Origin: Pseudomonadota bacterium
GTDB taxonomy: Bacteria > Myxococcota > UBA9042 > PHBI01
Length of the DNA stretch: 16,215 nt
Assembly (NCBI GenBank): GCA_005772945.1
Contig: SXIE01000338.1
Span: 1 to 16,215, forward strand
Reading direction: 5' to 3'
The position numbers and the translations under genes are program-made. Shown here one piece after another: positions 6,309-11,802 of this stretch; within the stretch, counting starts at the first letter, position 1; the number at the start of each line of letters is the position of its first letter. Below the pieces are notes generated by a model. It did not search any database. It had not been told where the DNA came from and saw only the letters and a program-made list of their open reading frames with translations.

Positions 6309-7145
6309 ATGGGCAACGTCGACTTCGCCGGCCAAGTGGAGATCTCGTCGTTTCGGCAGATGGCCACGGTCGTGTGGGACCAGCCGTACGATCCGTCGAT
6401 CTACGGATACCTCGACTTCGTGGCCGAGCCGCTCGAGGCGCACCTCACCAAGCTGCGGGCCGAGGGCGTGCGCGTGACGGTGACGCATCTGGTGGCGCGG
6501 GCGATCGCGCTGGCGCTGCAGCGGCACCCGGACATGAACGTTGTGCTGCGGCGGCGGCGCCTCTACAAGCGGGCGCGCATCGATGTGTTTCTGCAGGTCG
6601 CGATCCCGGATCCGACGGGGCTCGGCAAGACGGACCTCTCGGGGGTGAAGATCATCGACTGCGACCAGAAGGACGCCAAGACCATCGCGCAGGAGGTCGA
6701 CGAGCGCATCGCGAAGGTGCGCGCGCACGCGGATCCGGAGCTGCAGAAGTCGAAAAACCAGATCGCGAAGATCCCGCGCTTCATGCTGAAGGGGCTCCTG
6801 CGCCTGACCTCGTGGCTGCAGCGCGAGCCGAACTTCCGCATGAAGTGGGCGGGGATGCCGAAGGACCCGTTCGGGTCGGCGATGGTGACGAGCCTCGGGA
6901 TGCTGGGGGTCGAGACGGCGTTCGCGCCGCTGTTCCCGCTGGGGGGGCCGCCGATGATCATGCTGGTTGGGGCGATCCAGCCGCGGCCGTGGGTCGAGCA
7001 CGTGGACGGCAAGGACACGCTCGTGGTGCGACGCATCATTCGGCTGTGCGGGACGTTCGACCACCGCGTCGCGGACGGGTACCACGTCGCGCGCTTGGCG
7101 CAGGAGCTGAAGCGCATCATCGAGCAGGAGCCGCACCTGCTGTAG
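6309..7145 (+). CDS. Stand-alone 2-oxoacid dehydrogenase-type acyltransferase (E2 catalytic domain)
   Basis: This 278-residue protein matches the catalytic domain of dihydrolipoamide acyltransferases (E2 of pyruvate/2-oxoacid dehydrogenase complexes), a fold shared with chloramphenicol acetyltransferase. The C-terminal active-site signature F-D-H-R-V-A-D-G has His252 and Asp256. T-H-L-V-A-R-A-I-A-L-A-L-Q-R-H-P-D-M-N (about 61-79) is also typical. The N-terminal lipoyl domain and peripheral-subunit-binding domain of normal E2 proteins are absent, so it cannot carry its own swinging arm. It also has an extra central stretch rich in Lys/Arg (K-S-K-N-Q-I-A-K-I-P-R-F-M-L-K-G-L-L-R, about 149-167) that may contact a membrane or partner. 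The ATG at 6309 is preceded by GGAGAG. The acyl acceptor is unknown; it may use CoA esters directly. Proximity to lysR suggests regulation by it. Confidence 0.86.
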   Translation: MGNVDFAGQVEISSFRQMATVVWDQPYDPSIYGYLDFVAEPLEAHLTKLRAEGVRVTVTHLVARAIALALQRHPDMNVVLRRRRLYKRARIDVFLQVAIPDPTGLGKTDLSGVKIIDCDQKDAKTIAQEVDERIAKVRAHADPELQKSKNQIAKIPRFMLKGLLRLTSWLQREPNFRMKWAGMPKDPFGSAMVTSLGMLGVETAFAPLFPLGGPPMIMLVGAIQPRPWVEHVDGKDTLVVRRIIRLCGTFDHRVADGYHVARLAQELKRIIEQEPHLL

Positions 7146-7165
7146 TGTCCCCATGTCGTCGCGGT

Positions 7166-7193
7166 CGCGCCCCCGTTGCGTCGGGGGATCGCG
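7166..7193 (+). terminator. Candidate terminator hairpin after the acyltransferase gene
   Basis: CCCCCG (7170-7175) pairs perfectly with CGGGGG (7182-7187) around TTGCGT. CGCG (7166-7169) can pair with CGCG (7190-7193) beyond an AT bulge. It begins 20 bases after the stop codon. No T-run follows, as is common in GC-rich bacteria, so function is uncertain. Confidence 0.42.
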
Positions 7194-7227
7194 CGGCCAG
7201 GAAAAGTTGGCGCGGGCGATCAAGTTG

Positions 7228-7257
7228 TTGGCGCCGCGCGGGGGACGGCCGTATCGT
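7228..7257 (+). promoter_or_regulatory. Candidate promoter for the small helical protein gene
   Basis: TTGGCG (7228-7233) and TATCGT (7252-7257), each four of six to the sigma-70 consensus, are separated by 18 bases. They lie in the 183-base gap after the acyltransferase hairpin. The leader to the ATG at 7329 would be about 65 bases. Weak, pattern-based call. Confidence 0.3.
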
Positions 7258-7328
7258 ATGAGTGCGTAGGAGTCGGCGCGTGGCGCCGGGTCCAGCGGGG
7301 CAGAGTCCTTTGGAAGGGACGTCGAGCG

Positions 7329-7820
7329 ATGTCCGAGCCCAGCCAGCAGGGTCGAGCCGCGTCGGGCTCTCCGAGCACGGTGTCGGAGGCGCAGCCTCCG
7401 AAGGAACGTGCAAAGCACGTGCTCTTTGGGCACCTCCTGCGAGGAAGCGACCTTGCGGGTGCCGCGCGGATCTTCGCGCGCCTGAACGCCGAGCAAGTGC
7501 GCGAGCTGGTGCCGCTGCTCGATGGCGCTGAGCGGAAGGTGCTCGCGGGCATCGCGTTCGCGCCTGAACGGGTCCAGGCGTCCGCGATGTTGCCAGTGGC
7601 AACATTGGAGATGCTGCTGGTGGCTGCGGGGCTCGACGAGGCCGAGCGCATGTTGCGCGCGATGCCCGAGGCGACGCGGCGCGCGCTGGTCGCCAAGCAG
7701 CCGCCCGAGCGCCGGGCGGATCTCGAGAAGCGGCTGTTCCCCGAGCAGCGCGGTCCCAAGACCGGCGCGCATGGCCGGGTCGGCACCGCGCTCCGGCTGC
7801 GACGCTTGTTTCGCGGCTGA
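7329..7820 (+). CDS. Small helical protein of unknown function
   Basis: I do not recognise this 163-residue protein. The first 25 residues are polar and low complexity. The remainder predicts as short amphipathic helices, with two segments resembling each other: A-R-I-F-A-R-L-N-A-E-Q-V-R-E-L-V-P-L-L and A-E-R-M-L-R-A-M-P-E-A-T-R-R-A-L-V. Alternating helices of this kind occur in MgtE N-terminal-like and FliG-like superhelical domains; that is a structural analogy, not an assignment. There is no signal peptide or membrane span, and the C-terminus is basic. The ATG at 7329 is chosen because GGAAGGGA lies upstream (about 7312-7319). The frame remains open to 7176 without better support. A candidate promoter precedes it and a hairpin covers its stop, so it may be a single-gene unit. 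Confidence 0.7.
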   Translation: MSEPSQQGRAASGSPSTVSEAQPPKERAKHVLFGHLLRGSDLAGAARIFARLNAEQVRELVPLLDGAERKVLAGIAFAPERVQASAMLPVATLEMLLVAAGLDEAERMLRAMPEATRRALVAKQPPERRADLEKRLFPEQRGPKTGAHGRVGTALRLRRLFRG

Positions 7821-7834
7821 GAGGGCCCCCTCTC
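7819..7834 (+). terminator. Palindrome over the stop of the small helical protein gene
   Basis: GAGAGGGCCCCCTCTC is a near-continuous inverted repeat (GAGAGG/CCTCTC around GCCC) that overlaps the TGA stop at 7818-7820. It could act as a terminator hairpin, but it lacks a T-run. Confidence 0.3.
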
Positions 7835-7867
7835 GCGGCCCGCGTTCACGGGTTCGCCCGGGTGTGC

Positions 7868-7897
7868 TTGACAACCTCCTCGGGCGCTATCGATAGT
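7868..7897 (+). promoter_or_regulatory. Candidate sigma-70 promoter for the small secreted protein
   Basis: A perfect TTGACA (7868-7873) is followed after 18 bases by GATAGT (7892-7897), four of six to the -10 consensus. The leader to the ATG at 8023 would be about 118 bases. This is the best promoter match in the window and supports independent expression of the secreted protein. Confidence 0.55.
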
Positions 7898-8022
7898 CAG
7901 CCCTCGCAGCCACGCGCGAAGCTCTACCCGGCACCAGGCCGCTGGGGGCGTTTCGTGGGCCGCCGATCGCGCGCGACGCGCGTCCACGGCGGATCGACCA
8001 GCACAGTCTTTGGGAGACCTCG

Positions 8023-8331
8023 ATGAAGCGCTTCTTCGTTCCGTTGTTCAGCGTCCTTTGCCTCACCACCGGCATCGCCTTTGCCGAGGATCCGGCACCG
8101 ACGCCCGAGCCCGCACCCGCACCCGAGACCGTCCCGACCGACGGGTCGTGCAAGAAGCTGGTCGACGCCTGCAAGGCGGCTGGCTTTGTGAAGGGCGCTC
8201 ACAAGACCGGCAAGGGGCTCTTCAAGGACTGCATGGAGCCGCTGCTCGCCGGCAAGACCGTCGAGGGCGTGACCGTGGATGCGGCCGACGTGACCGCGTG
8301 CAAGGCGCAGCCGCGTCCCAAGCAAAAATAA
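8023..8331 (+). CDS. Small secreted four-cysteine protein
   Basis: This 102-residue protein has a clear Sec signal peptide: M-K-R, a hydrophobic core F-F-V-P-L-F-S-V-L-C-L-T-T-G-I, and likely cleavage after G-I-A-F-A at residue 21. A Pro/Glu/Ala-rich linker (22-38) leads to a compact domain with four cysteines at 43, 50, 70 and 93, presumably two disulfides in the periplasm. The pattern C-K-K-L-x-x-A-C-K-A-A-G-F-x-K-G-x6-G-K-G-L-x-K-D-C, ending V-T-A-C-K-A, resembles small conserved hypothetical proteins I recall from several proteobacteria; no function is known to me. The ATG at 8023 is preceded by GGGAGA at 8012-8017. A strong promoter candidate lies upstream and a strong hairpin 52 bases downstream, so it is probably monocistronic. 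Confidence 0.86.
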   Translation: MKRFFVPLFSVLCLTTGIAFAEDPAPTPEPAPAPETVPTDGSCKKLVDACKAAGFVKGAHKTGKGLFKDCMEPLLAGKTVEGVTVDAADVTACKAQPRPKQK

Positions 8332-8383
8332 GAGGCGTTCGCGGGGCCCGTCGGTAAGGCGGCCGCGCAGCGCAACCCACCTC

Positions 8384-8418
8384 AGCCCGGCCTACCGTCT
8401 TCGGACGGCGGTCGGGCT
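8384..8418. terminator. Strong UUCG-loop hairpin between convergent genes, likely bidirectional terminator
   Basis: AGCCCG (8384-8389) pairs with CGGGCT (8413-8418). After three further pairs, including one G-T, and a small internal loop, the inner stem CCGTC (8395-8399)/GACGG (8404-8408) closes on TTCG, an exceptionally stable tetraloop. GTCGTGTTTG follows on the plus strand. It sits between the secreted-protein gene and the convergent maf gene and can serve both. Confidence 0.75.
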
Positions 8419-8432
8419 GTCGTGTTTGTGGG

Positions 8433-9113
8433 TCAGGGCGGCGGCGTGACGGGAGCGGCGAGTGGCTCGAAGCCGAGCTTGCGCAGGAGTGCAACCGTCT
8501 TCATGAGCGGCAGCCCGATGACGGCGGTGTCGTCGGCCGTCTCGGGGTCGGCCTCGATGCGGTCGAAGAGCGCCAGGCCGCGTGCTTCGAGGCGGTAGGA
8601 GCCGGCGCAGTCGAGCGGCTGGTCGGCCTCGATGTAGGCGGCGATGAGGGCCTCGGACAGCGGGCGCATCCAAAGGATGTGGGTGTCGGTGGCGGTGTGG
8701 AGCTCGCGCTCGGCGTCGGGGCCCGCGCGCGTGACGGCCACCGCCGTGACCAAGCGATGGGCGCGGCCGGCCATGCGCTGGAGCTGCGCGCCGGCAGCGG
8801 CGACGGTGCCCGGCTTGTGAAGGAGTTCGCCGTCCAAGACGGCGACCTGATCGCTGCCGATGACGAGGCGACCGGCGTGCTCGGGGCGCGCGGCGACCGC
8901 GAGGGTCTTGGCGCGAGCCAGCGCGAGGGCCATCGCGTCGGGCGCGAGTCCGCTCCAGGCGGGTGCGCGCTCGTCGACGTCGGGGCGCGCCGTCAGAAAC
9001 GGGAACGCGAGGCGCCCGAGGAGCTGGGCGCGGTAGCGGCTGGTGCTCGCGAGCACGATGCACGGGAACGGCGCACCCGCGGCGTGTTGATTTGGGGGAT
9101 TCGACGGATTCAC
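8433..9113 (-). CDS. Maf-like nucleoside triphosphate pyrophosphatase, YceF (7-methyl-GTP) type
   Basis: Maf proteins hydrolyse modified or non-canonical nucleoside triphosphates to monophosphates in the cytoplasm. The sequence shows L-A-S-T-S-R-Y-R near the N-terminus (phosphate binding), the catalytic-Asp motif I-G-S-D-Q-V-A-V-L-D-G-E, K-P-G-T, and the distal C-A-G-S-Y-R-L-E-A-R-G-L-A-L-F-D-R-I-E with V-I-G-L-P-L. The G-S-D-Q-V and L-F-D-R-I-E variants match the YceF subgroup, which prefers 7-methyl-GTP, rather than the YhdE dTTP/UTP group. The start is uncertain. The GTG at 9113 (226 residues, AAGGGA upstream) avoids overlap with the divergent gene. The ATG at 9179 would give 248 residues and overlap the opposite start codon at 9178, without a ribosome site. 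The family call is firm. Confidence 0.9.
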   Translation of the reverse strand: MNPSNPPNQHAAGAPFPCIVLASTSRYRAQLLGRLAFPFLTARPDVDERAPAWSGLAPDAMALALARAKTLAVAARPEHAGRLVIGSDQVAVLDGELLHKPGTVAAAGAQLQRMAGRAHRLVTAVAVTRAGPDAERELHTATDTHILWMRPLSEALIAAYIEADQPLDCAGSYRLEARGLALFDRIEADPETADDTAVIGLPLMKTVALLRKLGFEPLAAPVTPPP

Positions 9114-9177
9114 GGGGCGTGGCTTTCCCTTGGCCGGAACCCAGTCTATGCTGGCCGCACTTTGGAGGCTATCGCTC

Positions 9178-9750
9178 ATGTCAGACACGCCCGAAACCGA
9201 GACGAGTCCCGCTGAGGCCACCGACACCACGCCGCGCTACGACGTGCTGATCGTCAGCAGCAACCGATCGTACAACGTGGTCGAGCAGGGCCTGCGCGCG
9301 GTCGTCAACTACCTCCAGGTGGCCAACGTCATCCGCATGCAGGACGAGGCGGTCGCCAAGGAGTGGACCGAGCTGTACGCGAAGTCCGGCCCGACCGCGC
9401 ACGAAGCGTTCGTCAAGGGCGCGTACACCGGCACCAAGGACCCGTTCCTCGAGTGCGTCATCCACGCCAACAAGAACCCGATCGCGATGCCGTATGGGGG
9501 CGAGCCGGGGGAGACGAGCGCGATTCGGTTCTACCTCGAGTTCCGCGGATGCCTGTTCCAGGATCTCGCGCCGCGCTTCAAGAACCGCCTGCGCGAGGTG
9601 CTCTACACGCGCTTCGATCTGTACACGCGGCCGCACACGGGGTTGCCGGCGCACGCGGTCGTCCCGAGCGGCGAAGAGGCCGAGAAGCCCGAGCTCGCGC
9701 ACAAGGACGCCGGCTCGCCGCGCGTCGGCACGGCCGTCGAAGAGTTCTGA
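9178..9750 (+). CDS. Protein of unknown function, linked to a Ser/Thr kinase
   Basis: I do not recognise this 190-residue cytoplasmic protein. After a polar Glu/Thr/Pro-rich start there is a strand-helix segment Y-D-V-L-I-V-S-S-N-R-S-Y-N-V-V-E-Q-G-L-R-A (21-41). A mixed central part has F-V-K-G-A-Y-T-G-T-K-D-P-F-L-E-C and a long charged helix R-F-K-N-R-L-R-E-V-L-Y-T-R-F-D-L. The C-terminal 30 residues are acidic and Pro-rich, probably disordered. There is no signal peptide or membrane segment. The ATG at 9178 is preceded by GGAGG at 9164-9168. The kinase start lies 12 bases after its stop, so the two are almost certainly co-transcribed and it could be a kinase partner or substrate; that is inference from position. 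Codon use looks like the neighbours. Confidence 0.86.
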   Translation: MSDTPETETSPAEATDTTPRYDVLIVSSNRSYNVVEQGLRAVVNYLQVANVIRMQDEAVAKEWTELYAKSGPTAHEAFVKGAYTGTKDPFLECVIHANKNPIAMPYGGEPGETSAIRFYLEFRGCLFQDLAPRFKNRLREVLYTRFDLYTRPHTGLPAHAVVPSGEEAEKPELAHKDAGSPRVGTAVEEF

Positions 9751-9762
9751 GCGGCGACCGCC

Positions 9763-11697
9763 GTGGCGCTGAATTTCGTATGCCAGGACTGCCTGGGGCC
9801 GATCCCTGACGCGTACGTCGACTCGTGCGTCAACTGCGGCTTCGTTCGGCCACAGGACGGCTGGGCGCCCGATCCGCTGCTTGGACTGATCCTGGGCGGG
9901 CGCTATCGGCTCGAGGGGCGGCTCGGGGCGGGCGGGATGGCGGCGGTGTTCCGGGCGTCGCGGGTCGGGGCCTTGGGCGGGCAGGTCGCCGTCAAGGTGC
10001 TGGCACCGCGGTTCTCGCGCACGGTGATCGCCAAGCGCTTCGAGCGCGAGGCGCAGGTCATCAGTCGCCTCACGAACCCGCATATCGTGCGCGTCTACGA
10101 CTTTGATGTGTTCTCGCTGCCGGGCAAGCAGCAATCGCTCTACTACATCGCGATGGAGCTGATCGAAGGGGTGACCCTGACGCACCTCTTGCGCAAGCAG
10201 GGGCGCGTCAACTTCCTCTGGGGGCTCGACGTACTGCGGCAGACCGCGCGCGGGCTGGACGAGGCGCACGCGCAGGGGGTCGTGCACCGCGATCTCAAGC
10301 CGTCGAACATCATGCTCATCCAGCAGCGCGGCGCGACGCACGTGAAGGTGTTGGACTTCGGGATCGCGGGCCTGGCGCAGACCGAAACGCCGGCCGGGGC
10401 CGAGCGGCTGACCGAGATGGGGGTGCTCTCGGGGACGCCCGATTACATGGCGCCCGAGCAGGCGGCGGGGCTGGGGGGCGCGGGTCCGCCGGCGGATATC
10501 TATGCGCTCGGGCTCATCGCGTACGAGATGTTCTCGGGGCAGCGGCCGTTCGCGTCGGGTGGGACGATCGAGACGCTCTTGGCGCGCGTGCAGAACCCGG
10601 CGCCGAGCCTGCGCACGGCGGTGACCGATCCGGAATTCCCGCCCGAGATCTTCCGCATCGTCGATAAGATGCTCGCGCGTGATCCGAAGCGTCGCTACCA
10701 GAATGCGGGCGAGCTGCTCGACGAGCTGGCGCCGTTTCCGACCATGCAGACGACACCGGACTTCATGCCGCCGTCGGAGCTGCTCCGGCAGTACTCGGCG
10801 GCCTCGACGCTGCCCGCGCAGGAAGAGGCGATGGCGCGGACGTTGACGTCGGCGCCGACGCCGACGGCGAAGAAGGCGGCGCGCACGGGGGCGCCGGGGG
10901 TCGGGGCGAAGCGCGGTGGGGCCTGGGTGTGGTGGGTGATCGCGCTGCTCGTTTTGGGGGGCGCGGGGGCGGCGATCGCGATCGTCGTCGCGAGGTCCGG
11001 CGGGAACGTCGGCGGGGATACTGGCACCACGGTGCAAGTGTCGGATGCGGTGGTGGTGGCGGAGGTCGAGGTCGAGGTCGAGTCCGAGGTCGAGTCCGAG
11101 GTCGAGTCCGAGGTCGAGTCCGAGGTCGAGTCCGAGGTCGAGTCCGGGGTCGAGTCCGAGGTCGAGTCCGGGGTCGAGTCCGGGGTCGAGTCCGGGGTCG
11201 AGTCCGGGGTCGAGGTCGAGGTCGAGGTCGAGGTCGAGTCCGAGGTCGAATTCGATATCGTGAGCGCGTCCGAGGTCGAGTCCGAGGTCGCCGTCATCAG
11301 CCCGGTGCTCGGACACGATCGCAGCCCGGTCGAAGCCGGCTTCAAGGAGCTGAAGCTCATCCTCGGACGCGAGCTGCTGCTCCTGGGTGTCCCCGAGACC
11401 TTGCCCGCCCTCTTTGCGCCGCTCGAGGTTAGGCTCGGTCTCGATCGCGCCGGCACGCCGCTGCGCCTCGTCGGCGCCGTGGCCAAGGTCACGCTCGTCC
11501 GAAGCGGGGCGGCCGCAGGCTCGGTGTCGGCTCGAGACTCGGCACGCGAGGACGGACGCCTCGCGCTCGCCCTCCCCGCGCGGCCGCTGGCCGATGTCTT
11601 CGCGATCGACCTGGAGCTGACCCTCGCCGGCGGCGAGGTCTACCGCGTCAAGGTCCTGCACGACGCCATCCAGGGCACCTTCAGCGTCGGTCGCTGA
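9763..11697 (+). CDS. Zinc-ribbon transmembrane Ser/Thr protein kinase with repeat-encoded acidic linker
   Basis: This 644-residue protein opens with a zinc-ribbon-like C7-x2-C10...C22-x2-C25. A complete Hanks-type kinase domain (about 47-325) follows: glycine loop G-A-G-G-M-A, V-A-V-K78, H175-R-D-L-K-P-S-N, D198-F-G, G-T-P-D-Y-M-A-P-E232. All catalytic residues are present, so it should phosphorylate Ser/Thr on proteins. A Pro/Thr/Ala-rich juxtamembrane part leads to one membrane span (about 388-410). Beyond it lies a 64-residue Glu-Val/Glu-Ser/Gly-Val tract (434-497) and a C-terminal, probably beta-rich, domain outside the cytoplasm, perhaps a sensor. The GTG at 9763 is the only start that keeps the zinc ribbon; no clear ribosome site precedes it, so coupling to the gene ending 12 bases earlier is likely. 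Such kinases are typical of Myxococcota. The signal and substrates are unknown. Confidence 0.93.
   Translation: MALNFVCQDCLGPIPDAYVDSCVNCGFVRPQDGWAPDPLLGLILGGRYRLEGRLGAGGMAAVFRASRVGALGGQVAVKVLAPRFSRTVIAKRFEREAQVISRLTNPHIVRVYDFDVFSLPGKQQSLYYIAMELIEGVTLTHLLRKQGRVNFLWGLDVLRQTARGLDEAHAQGVVHRDLKPSNIMLIQQRGATHVKVLDFGIAGLAQTETPAGAERLTEMGVLSGTPDYMAPEQAAGLGGAGPPADIYALGLIAYEMFSGQRPFASGGTIETLLARVQNPAPSLRTAVTDPEFPPEIFRIVDKMLARDPKRRYQNAGELLDELAPFPTMQTTPDFMPPSELLRQYSAASTLPAQEEAMARTLTSAPTPTAKKAARTGAPGVGAKRGGAWVWWVIALLVLGGAGAAIAIVVARSGGNVGGDTGTTVQVSDAVVVAEVEVEVESEVESEVESEVESEVESEVESGVESEVESGVESGVESGVESGVEVEVEVEVESEVEFDIVSASEVESEVAVISPVLGHDRSPVEAGFKELKLILGRELLLLGVPETLPALFAPLEVRLGLDRAGTPLRLVGAVAKVTLVRSGAAAGSVSARDSAREDGRLALALPARPLADVFAIDLELTLAGGEVYRVKVLHDAIQGTFSVGR
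11062..11253 (+). repeat. Tandem hexanucleotide repeat (32 units) in the kinase gene
   Basis: Thirty-one consecutive hexamers of GAGGTC, GAGTCC or GGGGTC plus a final GAATTC encode E-V, E-S and G-V dipeptides, mostly as a 12-bp E-V-E-S higher-order unit. A short further run (GAGGTCGAGTCC and a partial unit) occurs at 11274-11290. The unit length preserves frame on gain or loss of copies, so linker length can vary by slippage. No stop can arise from these hexamers in any frame on either strand, which explains long false reading frames here. Confidence 0.96.
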
Positions 11698-11731
11698 TCG
11701 CCGCACGAACAGCGCGCGCGGCGCACCCCGC

Positions 11732-11773
11732 CGACTAACCTGAGGTTAGTCGCAACTACCCCGAGGTTAGTCG
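11732..11773. repeat. Perfect 21-bp palindrome plus a third half-site between convergent genes
   Basis: CGACTAACCT (11732-11741), one central G, and AGGTTAGTCG (11743-11752) form a perfect 10-bp inverted repeat. After 11 bases the right arm AGGTTAGTCG recurs exactly at 11764-11773. It occupies the 105-base gap between the kinase and lipoprotein stops. It could be a bidirectional terminator with two alternative pairings, or a protein-binding site. No T-run follows. Confidence 0.9.
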
Positions 11774-11802
11774 ACAGACGTGGCGCGTCGCACGCCCCGA
11801 CG

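Noticed and set aside
5127..7874. A 915-codon open frame on the minus strand covering lysR and the acyltransferase gene
   Set aside because: It is antisense to two genes with clear family motifs and its translation is Arg/Asp/His-rich low-complexity sequence. GC-rich third positions create such stop-free shadows.
11022..11037. TGGCAC followed by TGCA, like a sigma-54 promoter
   Set aside because: The GG-to-GC spacing is one base short, the TTGC is incomplete, and it lies within the kinase coding sequence far from any gene start.
10695..11492. Minus-strand frame with Ser-Asp-Thr repeats resembling a surface adhesin stalk
   Set aside because: The S-D repeat is only the complement of the GAGGTC/GAGTCC hexamers, and the flanks have no signal peptide or recognisable domain.
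9181..11706. An 841-codon minus-strand open frame opposite the kinase
   Set aside because: Its Asp/Leu/Gly repeats are the hexamer tract read backwards. The plus-strand kinase frame has all catalytic motifs and a coherent C-terminus.
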